This document shows, piece by piece, positions 1 through 6,138 of a DNA stretch of 38,785 bases. The position numbers and the translations under genes are program-made. A model generated the notes under the pieces. That model did not search any database and was not told the origin of the DNA. It saw only the letters and a program-made list of their open reading frames with translations. Location of the stretch: the NCBI GenBank assembly GCA_910577585.1, contig CAJTNN010000024.1, positions 1-38,785 on the forward strand, given 5' to 3'. Numbering within the stretch: position 1 is the stretch's first letter; the number at the start of each line of letters is the position of its first letter. The DNA comes from an uncultured Muribaculaceae bacterium. GTDB lineage: Bacteria > Bacteroidota > Bacteroidia > Bacteroidales > Muribaculaceae.

Positions 1-90
1 CTCATAAAATATTGAGTGTCCGATTGTTATAGTGTATAACTCCCAAACTCGGGAAAATATAAGGAATTTTTCAATTTCACAAATAAAAAA

Positions 91-113
91 GCATGGCTAC
101 CCCCCCCCCATGC
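91..113. repeat. C10 homopolymer inside a small inverted repeat
   Basis: A run of ten C residues (100-109) lies between GCATGG (91-96) and CCATGC (108-113), which can pair as a 6-bp stem with the C run mostly in the loop. Homopolymers of this length can slip during replication or sequencing. No confident gene is seen around it, so any effect on expression is speculative. Confidence 0.6.
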
Positions 114-117
114 GAAC

Positions 118-214
118 TTTTGACCAATTTTATCCCATTTTGACCAATATTCACGGTATTTCCTATGCCAAAATATCCTAATTTGACCATTTAGTCTATC
201 TTTTTTGGTCAAAA
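118..214. repeat. TTTTGACCA short repeats, three direct and one inverted
   Basis: TTTTGACCA occurs at 118-126 and 138-146, ATTTGACCA at 181-189, and the reverse complement TGGTCAAAA at 206-214. The direct copies start 20 and 43 bp apart, close to whole helical turns, and the last two form an inverted pair. The 61-residue reading frame on the minus strand across this stretch owes its composition to the repeats and I do not call it a gene. The rest of 1-370 is AT-rich up to about 240, then contains a small CGGCGT/ACGCCG inverted repeat near 330 and nothing else I can name. Confidence 0.5.
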
Positions 215-373
215 CTTCACCTCACAAAAAGCGTTATATCTATGCGTCCGATTGCCGGCAAAGCAGCCACGGCAGTGGAGGATTACCCGGATTTGTATCC
301 CTCTTTGTCGGCGATGCGAACCGGCGTTGAACACGCCGTCCCAGAGGCGTTGCACGATTTTTTGGCTGATTTA

Positions 374-405
374 TTTCTATTATTGGAATAATTGCATTAC
401 ATTTG
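374..405 (+). promoter_or_regulatory. Putative promoter of the aminopeptidase gene
   Basis: TACATTTG at 398-405 matches the Bacteroidota -7 consensus TAnnTTTG exactly, and TTTC at 374-377, 20 bp upstream, is one base from the -33 TTTG. Transcription would start near 411 and leave about 100 nt of GC-rich leader before the start codon at 512. Confidence 0.5.
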
Positions 406-511
406 TCGGTGGCAACGCCCACACGCCTGCCGCTCACGGGCGCGGGGCCACTCAGCCCGCGGCTCCCACCCGGAGCTTCTTTATGGAAAAAGTAACACTA
501 TATACCCAAAC

Positions 512-2314
512 ATGGAAAAGAAAAACCTCACCTACCTCGCCAATCTGCGCGAGGCCATGAAACAACACAACGTGGATGTGTGCATCATCACCGGCACCGA
601 CCCCCACCAATCAGAGATTCCGCCCCACCACTGGCGCGGACGCGAATGGCTCACCGGATTCGAATCATCCAACGGCACCAACGGCACAGCCGTCGTCACT
701 GCCGACGACGCCCTCGTATGGACCGACTCACGCTACTTCCTCCAGGCCGAAGAGCAGCTGCAGGGCACCGGATTCCGCATGATGAAGGAGGATGGACCCG
801 AGGCCGTAGACCTCGTGGACTGGGTCACCGAACACACCTCCAAAGGCCAGACCGTAGGCATCGACGGCATGACATTCTCTATATCATTCGCCCAGCGCCT
901 GCAGCAGGAATTGGCCGACAACGGCGTCAACCTCAACACCGACTTCCCGCAGTTTGACTACATCTACCCCGATCGTCCCGAGCGCCCCAAAAACAAACTC
1001 TTCGTCCACGACGAACATATCGTAGGCGAGACCGTCGACAGCAAGGTCACCCGCATCATCGAGGCCGTGAAGAGCGAACTCGCCAATGCCGTGCTCCTCT
1101 CAGCCCTCGACGACATCGCCTGGGCCACCAACGTGCGCACATCGGGCGACATCACCTACTCTCCGATCTTCGTCAGCTACCTCTATCTCAGCGAAGATGG
1201 CACACGTGTGCTCTTCGTGGATGCCGACAAGCTCACACCCGCCGTACAGAAGCATCTCGACCAATACCATATCCAGGTGCGCCCCTACGACGATGTGCTA
1301 AAATTCGTGGCCTCACTACCCAAGACCACACGCCTGCTCATCGACCCCGAAAAGACATCGCGCGGCCTCTATGACCACATCGGATGCACACCGGTGTTCG
1401 GCGGCTCCGCTGTAGCTCGCCTCAAGAGCATCAAGAATGCCACAATGCTCGCCAATCTCGCCACTGCCATGGAGAAGGATGGTGTGGCCCTGACCCGCTT
1501 CTTCATGATGGTCGAGAAGGAATACCCCACCGGCAAGCTCACCGAAGTCGAACTCGGCAAGCGCCTGCGTGCGCTGCGCCTGGCCGATGACTCATGTGTC
1601 GACGAGAGCTTCGCCGCCATCATCGGCTGGAACGGCCACGGCGCCATCGTGCACTACGAAGCCACACCCGAGACCGATGTGCCCATCACAGGCCAGGGCC
1701 TGCTCCTTGTAGACAGCGGCGGCCAATACATCTACGGCACCACCGACATCACCCGAACCATAGCCCTCGGCGGCGCCACCCCCGAACAGCGCCACGACTT
1801 CACCCTCGTCATGAAGGGACACATCGCCCTGGCACGCGCCATCTTCCCCGAAGGCACACGCGGTGCGCAGCTCGACGCCCTTGCACGCCAATTCCTCTGG
1901 CATGAGGGGAAGGCATACTATCACGGCACAGGCCACGGCGTGGGATTCTTCATCAACTGCCACGAAGGCCCGCAGAACATACGCCTCAACGAGAACCCCA
2001 CCCCACTGCAGCCCGGCATGATCACCAGCAACGAGCCCGGCCTCTACCTCACCGACCGCTACGGCATCCGCTGCGAGAACCTCATCGTCACCGAGCCCTG
2101 CATGAAGACCGAGTTCGGACAATTCTACGACTTCAAGACCATGACCCTCTTCCCCTTCGACCTCTCGCTCTTCGACCTCTCGATCATGACCGACGACGAG
2201 ATCGCATGGGTCAACAACTACCACAGCATGGTGCGCTCACGCCTCACCCCGCTGCTCACCCCCGAAGAGGCCGCATGGATGGAAGCCAAGACCGCTCCGC
2301 TGGTGCGCAAGTGA
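512..2314 (+). CDS. Xaa-Pro aminopeptidase (aminopeptidase P, M24B family)
   Basis: Cytoplasmic dinuclear-metal peptidase that removes an N-terminal residue preceding proline. At 600 residues it has the long three-domain form of eukaryotic-type aminopeptidase P: two creatinase-like N-terminal domains (about 1-320), a pita-bread M24 catalytic domain (about 325-545) and a C-terminal extension. The five metal ligands are visible: D401 in LVDSGGQY, D412 in GTTDITRT, H475 in GTGHGVG, E508 in SNEPGL and E522 in GIRCENL. The frame stays open upstream to 392, but that extension is arginine-rich and overlaps the predicted promoter, so the start MEKKNLTY at 512 is chosen. The next gene begins 100 bp downstream, after a palindrome. 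Function at family level is secure; substrate is not known. Confidence 0.95.
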   Translation: MEKKNLTYLANLREAMKQHNVDVCIITGTDPHQSEIPPHHWRGREWLTGFESSNGTNGTAVVTADDALVWTDSRYFLQAEEQLQGTGFRMMKEDGPEAVDLVDWVTEHTSKGQTVGIDGMTFSISFAQRLQQELADNGVNLNTDFPQFDYIYPDRPERPKNKLFVHDEHIVGETVDSKVTRIIEAVKSELANAVLLSALDDIAWATNVRTSGDITYSPIFVSYLYLSEDGTRVLFVDADKLTPAVQKHLDQYHIQVRPYDDVLKFVASLPKTTRLLIDPEKTSRGLYDHIGCTPVFGGSAVARLKSIKNATMLANLATAMEKDGVALTRFFMMVEKEYPTGKLTEVELGKRLRALRLADDSCVDESFAAIIGWNGHGAIVHYEATPETDVPITGQGLLLVDSGGQYIYGTTDITRTIALGGATPEQRHDFTLVMKGHIALARAIFPEGTRGAQLDALARQFLWHEGKAYYHGTGHGVGFFINCHEGPQNIRLNENPTPLQPGMITSNEPGLYLTDRYGIRCENLIVTEPCMKTEFGQFYDFKTMTLFPFDLSLFDLSIMTDDEIAWVNNYHSMVRSRLTPLLTPEEAAWMEAKTAPLVRK

Positions 2315-2346
2315 GCAACAGACACTTACCAACTCAATAACCCGAT

Positions 2347-2396
2347 ATAAGTATCTCTCAAAAATAATGCATGGCTAATTTTTGAGAGATACTTAT
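2347..2396. repeat. Palindromic element with 19-bp arms, copy A
   Basis: ATAAGTATCTCTCAAAAAT at 2347-2365 is the exact reverse complement of 2378-2396, separated by a 12-nt loop. The right arm ends 17 bp before the start codon of the carbonic anhydrase-like gene. A closely related palindrome lies at 26390-26446, also about 19 bp upstream of a start codon, and a half copy is at 3487-3498. Both full copies carry a T-rich stretch followed by GAGAGATACTT when read towards the gene. Neither copy is followed by a T run in the direction of the upstream gene, so a terminator is not the obvious reading; a protein-binding site, a leader hairpin or a mobile palindrome are all possible. Confidence 0.85.
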
Positions 2397-2413
2397 CAGA
2401 CTTAAAAATATAT

Positions 2414-2998
2414 ATGGCAATCATACAATCTGTGCGCGGATTCACGCCCAAAATCGGCAAAGGCACTTTTCTGGCGGAGAACGCCGTAGTGGTGGGCGAT
2501 GTCACAATGGGAGAGGATTGCTCAGTATGGTTCTCCACCGTGCTGCGCGGCGATGTCAACACCATCACCATCGGCGACCGCGTCAACATCCAGGATGGCA
2601 GTGTGCTCCACACCCTCTATCAGAAATCCACAATCGAAATCGGCAATGACGTCTCGATAGGCCACAACGTGGTCATCCACGGCGCTAAAATCCACGACTA
2701 CGCCCTCATCGGCATGGGTGCGATCGTCATGGATGACGCCGAGGTAGGCGAAGGAGCCCTCGTGGCAGCCGGATCGGTAGTGCTCAGCAAGACCAAAATC
2801 GGAGCCCACGAACTCTGGGGAGGCTGCCCCGCCAAATTCATCAAGATGGTAGAGCCCGAGAAGGCCCGCGAGATGAACATCAAGATAGCCAAAAACTATC
2901 TCATGTACTCCCGCTGGTATGACTCTCCGGAAGCTCAGGCAGCCATGCGGCAGGATGTGCCCGAAATCGAGGAGAAGAATCTCACACCCAACGACTGA
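2414..2998 (+). CDS. Gamma-carbonic anhydrase family protein
   Basis: A 194-residue left-handed beta-helix protein of the CamH/YrdA type, expected to trimerise in the cytoplasm with a metal site at the subunit interface. Hexapeptide-like repeats run from about residue 12 to 135. The family signature residues are present: LRGDVN (R45, D47), NIQDGSVLH (Q60, H66) and SIGHNVVIHG (H84, H89), giving the three metal-binding histidines. A helical C-terminal tail follows GGCPAKFIK, as is normal for the family. Many members of this subfamily have weak or untested anhydrase activity, so CO2 hydration is inferred from the intact site, not certain. It lies between the aminopeptidase and rpsU with its own palindromic upstream region. 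Confidence 0.93.
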   Translation: MAIIQSVRGFTPKIGKGTFLAENAVVVGDVTMGEDCSVWFSTVLRGDVNTITIGDRVNIQDGSVLHTLYQKSTIEIGNDVSIGHNVVIHGAKIHDYALIGMGAIVMDDAEVGEGALVAAGSVVLSKTKIGAHELWGGCPAKFIKMVEPEKAREMNIKIAKNYLMYSRWYDSPEAQAAMRQDVPEIEEKNLTPND

Positions 2999-3086
2999 AA
3001 CCACCGCACATTACCCCCTCCAGAGGGGCGCGGAGGCAGTTTTTAGCTAAAAATGAGTCGCCGACAAGATTTTTTCCTCAAAAAAT

Positions 3087-3117
3087 TTTGTCAAAACGAT
3101 TGAATTGCATAATTTTG
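3087..3117 (+). promoter_or_regulatory. rpsU promoter
   Basis: TTTG at 3087-3090, a 19-bp spacer, and TAATTTTG at 3110-3117 match both boxes of the Bacteroidota sigma-ABfr promoter exactly. The start point should be near 3123, giving a leader of about 70 nt. Confidence 0.8.
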
Positions 3118-3139
3118 CATCCGCGTTGTGCACCCTCCG

Positions 3140-3167
3140 CTGAGCGGCAGCGGCTGCCACGCCTCAG
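3140..3167 (+). promoter_or_regulatory. Hairpin in the rpsU leader
   Basis: Within the predicted rpsU leader, CTGAG (3140-3144) pairs with CTCAG (3163-3167) and the inner GGCAG (3146-3150) with CTGCC (3154-3158). The hairpin ends 26 nt before the ATG. The stretch between it and the start codon is A-rich with no Shine-Dalgarno sequence. A role in ribosomal-protein feedback is possible but only inferred. Confidence 0.4.
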
Positions 3168-3193
3168 AAAGACAATAAATTTAAACAAGAAAA

Positions 3194-3388
3194 ATGATAA
3201 TCGTACAAGTTAAAGAAGGCGAAAACATTGAGAGAGCTCTCAAGAAATTCAAACGCAAATTTGAAAGAACCGGTATTGTAAAGGAACTCCGCAGCCGTCA
3301 GGCTTTCGAGAAGCCCAGCGTGGCCAATCGCAAGAAAATGATGAAGGCCGTCTATGTGCAGCAGCTTCGTCAGGAGGCTGAGCAGTAA
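3194..3388 (+). CDS. rpsU: 30S ribosomal protein bS21
   Basis: A 64-residue basic protein starting MIIVQVKEGENIERALKKFKR, the typical bS21 N-terminus, with the usual length for Bacteroidales. It binds the 30S platform near the 3' end of 16S rRNA; in Bacteroidota this region helps hide the anti-Shine-Dalgarno sequence. There is a strong promoter upstream and a strong hairpin terminator downstream, so it is probably transcribed on its own. No Shine-Dalgarno sequence precedes the ATG, unlike the SD-bearing rpsU reported for some other Bacteroidota. Identification is secure. Confidence 0.97.
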   Translation: MIIVQVKEGENIERALKKFKRKFERTGIVKELRSRQAFEKPSVANRKKMMKAVYVQQLRQEAEQ

Positions 3389-3442
3389 TCGGCATGAATC
3401 GCCCTCTCGGCGCGAACTGAAATTTTTCTCAAAGCCATAAAG

Positions 3443-3485
3443 GTCGGCATAGGATACCACAGTGTATTCTATGCCGATTTTTTTT
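3443..3485 (+). terminator. Intrinsic terminator after rpsU
   Basis: GTCGGCATAGGATA (3443-3456) pairs with TATTCTATGCCGAT (3465-3478) through 14 positions, two of them G-U, around an 8-nt loop. Eight T residues (3478-3485) follow at once. It lies 55 bp after the rpsU stop and just before the recombinase gene. Confidence 0.88.
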
Positions 3486-3486
3486 C

Positions 3487-3498
3487 AAGTATCTCTCA
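3487..3498. repeat. Half copy of the AAGTATCTCTCA palindromic element
   Basis: AAGTATCTCTCA is identical to the left-arm core of the palindromes at 2347-2396 and 26390-26446. No second arm is seen here. It ends three bases before the recombinase start codon, in the opposite orientation to the gene-proximal arm of the other two copies. Confidence 0.5.
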
Positions 3499-3501
3499 GC
3501 C

Positions 3502-4407
3502 ATGCACGACTTCCTCACCTACCTGCAGTATGAGCTCTACCGCTCTGACCACACCGTAGAGGCCTACCGCCGCGACCTGCAGCAATTCATCGACTTCCAC
3601 ACCTCGCAGACCCATCTCCCCTTCGAGGCCGCCCCCGTCACTACGGCCGACATTCGCCGATGGATCGCCGCCCTCGCATCAGAGGGCACCGGGGCCGCAT
3701 CGCTGCGACGCAAGACCCAGAGCCTGCGGGCATATTTCAAGTTTCTTTGCCGTCGCAAGGAGCTCAAGTGCAATCCGGCTGCCGACATCACCCTCGCCAA
3801 GCTCCCCAAGCCACTCCCCGACTTTGTCAGAGACCCCGACATGGAGGCGCTGCTCGACTCAATCGACCCCTCGGCCGGCATCGAGGCGGCCCGCGACCAT
3901 CTCATACTGCATCTGCTATACGCCACCGGTCTGCGACGCTCTGAGCTGCTGCAGCTCACCGACGCATCCATCAATCCGGGGCTGGGCTCACTGCGCGTAG
4001 TCGGCAAGGGGCGCAAGGAGAGGGTCGTACCACTCGCCACTGAGTTGCTCGACGAGATAGCACGCTTCCAGACAATGCGCGACGACCGCTGGCCCCACCT
4101 CCAGCCCCCTCGCCCGCTGATAGCCACCTCCCACGGAGCCATGTCGGCCGCCAACATCGAAGTCATCATCAAGCGCCTGCTCAAAAATGAGAATGCGGGC
4201 CGCAAGAGCCCGCATACACTTCGTCACACATTCGCCACATCCATGCTCAATGGCGGAGCCGAACTCAACAGCGTGCGCGCCATCCTCGGCCACTCATCGC
4301 TCGCCACCACCCAGATCTACACCCATCTGCAGACCACCGACCTGCGCCGCATCTACTCATCGGCACACCCGCGCGGCCTCACCAACCCTGATTCTGAGTC
4401 AGATTAG
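3502..4407 (+). CDS. xerC: Tyrosine recombinase, XerC/XerD type
   Basis: A 301-residue site-specific recombinase of the kind that resolves chromosome dimers at dif. The N-terminal SAM-like core-binding domain covers about 1-88 and the catalytic domain about 105-285. All active-site residues are in place: R145 in ATGLRRSE, K169 in VVGKGRKER, H238 and R241 in SPHTLRHTF, H264 in LGHSS and the nucleophile Y273 in QIYTH. The length and lack of extra domains fit a housekeeping Xer protein better than a phage or transposon integrase. It follows the rpsU terminator, and its last 29 bases overlap the convergent susD gene. Which of the two Xer partners this is cannot be decided here; the symbol follows usage at this locus in relatives. 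Confidence 0.9.
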   Translation: MHDFLTYLQYELYRSDHTVEAYRRDLQQFIDFHTSQTHLPFEAAPVTTADIRRWIAALASEGTGAASLRRKTQSLRAYFKFLCRRKELKCNPAADITLAKLPKPLPDFVRDPDMEALLDSIDPSAGIEAARDHLILHLLYATGLRRSELLQLTDASINPGLGSLRVVGKGRKERVVPLATELLDEIARFQTMRDDRWPHLQPPRPLIATSHGAMSAANIEVIIKRLLKNENAGRKSPHTLRHTFATSMLNGGAELNSVRAILGHSSLATTQIYTHLQTTDLRRIYSSAHPRGLTNPDSESD

Positions 4408-6130
4408 GATTGCGGTCGCGCTCCACAAGGGGTATGGGCCATAGCTCATGACGCTCCTGATAGCTGCGTGTATACATCAGGTCGCCGAATATGTCGCGTG
4501 CATCCTTCACACTCTCACGCAGCAGTCCCCATCGGCGCAGGTCCCAATAGCGCTGCCCCTCACCGGCCAGTTCGAAAGCCCGCTCGCGGCGTATGCGCCG
4601 CGCCATCTCATCGTGGTCAGCCACGGCGAGCCACGACGGACCGGAGCCCAGCCCCGGCATCCCCACACGCCCGCGCACACGATTTACCATCTCAATCGCC
4701 TCACCCAGGCGGCCACTCTCATTATAGGCCTCCGCCAGCATCAGCAGCACATCACCCAATCTTATGAGCGGGAATTCATAGGGGGTGCGGTTATACTCGC
4801 CCCAATAGCCGTCAAGATTCCCGGTGGGTATCCATTTGCGCCAGAAGTACGAGTTCCACCCCTCAGAATTGCGCATGAAGGCCATCGCCTCCATCGGCGC
4901 GCCACCCTGGCTGGCATCAGCCAGCACAAACTGCTTATCCATCGGTTGCGAGCCGGCATCTGTGCCCAGATAATGCGAATACGGGGTGATGACATTTATG
5001 CAGAGCCGGGGGTCGCGCAGGCGATAGGCATCCATCACTGCCGTCGTGTCGCAGTCCAGAGTCGAGGTGACACGCGTGCTTCCCTGGTCGATGGCTACAC
5101 ACATCATGCGGCGCCGCTCGTCAGACGATGCTCCGGCGAATCCCGGCAACACCGCATCCCAATCGAATTCACTCCCATCCCTGTTCTCATACATATCCAC
5201 CAGCTCCACTGACGGAACTATGCAGTTGCCCGCTATGAGACGCATCGTAGACTTATTGCCGAAATACGACACAATATCCAGCGCATACCCCGACGTATTG
5301 CCATCGATTGACTGAATCGAGAATATCATCTCATCGCTATGCCGGCCATTATATAGGCGGAATAGCTCATCATAGTCAGGATGCAGGGCATAGCCATAAT
5401 CAGCCGAGCGGTTGAAGACCACCTCCTCGAAGTCGGCCGCAGCCCTCTCCCACTCGCGGTTGAAGAGGTAAACCTTGCCGCGCAGCGCATATGCTGCACC
5501 GCGTGTGGCGCGCCCCAGGTCGGCATCATCCCACTTCACAGGCAGCAGAGCTATGGCATCGGTGAGGTCGGCGATTATATGGGAGCGCAGCTCATCCTCA
5601 TCGCAACGCGGCGCATCGAGAGTGGCAAACTCCTCATTGATGTCGCACATCTCGTCATAATAGGGCACCCCACCCCAGCAGTTGAGCATCCTGAAGTAGG
5701 CCATGGCGCGCAGAAACTTCGCCTCACCGGTGACGCGGTCAATCGTCTCGCGGCTGATCGGCATCGTGGCCACATGGCGGATTACGGTGTTGGTGCGGTG
5801 GACAAGTTCGTAGAGATACTGCCAGTGGTTCTGCACTCCGCTGCTGTTGGAGGCGAACGATGTGCCACGCGACACATCCGCCCACGGCGAGCTGCCGTCG
5901 GCTATGTCGCTGCACATATCGAAGGTGAACTCCATGCCGAAACACCAGTTCGCCTTCATCGCAGCATACATCCCCACAGCGGCCTGACGCGCATGATCCT
6001 CGGTCTGCCAGAAGGTGGCGTCCGACATCTGGTCGCCCGGCACATAATCCAGTCTCTCGCATCCACTGCCCCAAAAGGCAGCCAATGAGAGTGTCACACA
6101 GTATATGATATGTCTGCTAAATCGTGTCAT
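4379..6130 (-). CDS. SusD/RagB family outer-membrane lipoprotein
   Basis: A 583-residue surface lipoprotein that binds a ligand and acts as the lid of a SusC-type transporter. A signal peptide ends at a lipobox-like GSGC, giving lipidated C24. The N-terminal part shows the SusD pattern (DATFWQTEDHARQAAVGMY), tetratricopeptide-like helices follow (FLRAMAYFRML, YALRGKVYLFNREW), and the C-terminal SusD domain ends in RNPNLTQNQGW, a very common ending in this family. It starts 8 bp after the susC-like gene, so the two are surely cotranscribed. Its stop lies inside the 3' end of the convergent recombinase gene. There is no neighbouring glycoside hydrolase, protease or regulator, so the ligand (glycan, peptide or other) is unknown. 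Confidence 0.95.
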   Translation of the reverse strand: MTRFSRHIIYCVTLSLAAFWGSGCERLDYVPGDQMSDATFWQTEDHARQAAVGMYAAMKANWCFGMEFTFDMCSDIADGSSPWADVSRGTSFASNSSGVQNHWQYLYELVHRTNTVIRHVATMPISRETIDRVTGEAKFLRAMAYFRMLNCWGGVPYYDEMCDINEEFATLDAPRCDEDELRSHIIADLTDAIALLPVKWDDADLGRATRGAAYALRGKVYLFNREWERAAADFEEVVFNRSADYGYALHPDYDELFRLYNGRHSDEMIFSIQSIDGNTSGYALDIVSYFGNKSTMRLIAGNCIVPSVELVDMYENRDGSEFDWDAVLPGFAGASSDERRRMMCVAIDQGSTRVTSTLDCDTTAVMDAYRLRDPRLCINVITPYSHYLGTDAGSQPMDKQFVLADASQGGAPMEAMAFMRNSEGWNSYFWRKWIPTGNLDGYWGEYNRTPYEFPLIRLGDVLLMLAEAYNESGRLGEAIEMVNRVRGRVGMPGLGSGPSWLAVADHDEMARRIRRERAFELAGEGQRYWDLRRWGLLRESVKDARDIFGDLMYTRSYQERHELWPIPLVERDRNPNLTQNQGW

Positions 6131-6138
6131 AAGTATAT

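Noticed and set aside
27..212. 61-residue frame on the minus strand
   Set aside because: Its sequence comes from the TGGTCAAA repeats and the C10 tract; no promoter or family match is seen.
252..560. 102-residue frame upstream of and overlapping the aminopeptidase start
   Set aside because: It crosses the predicted promoter and the true start codon and has Arg/Pro/Cys-rich composition unlike neighbouring proteins.
1592..2224. 210-residue antisense frame inside the aminopeptidase gene
   Set aside because: It mirrors the metal-site region of the real gene and has Val/Glu/Gly-rich composition typical of reverse frames.
3502..4407. Recombinase as the integrase of a mobile element
   Set aside because: Length, domain layout and its place after rpsU fit a housekeeping Xer protein; no excisionase, att repeats or transfer genes are seen.
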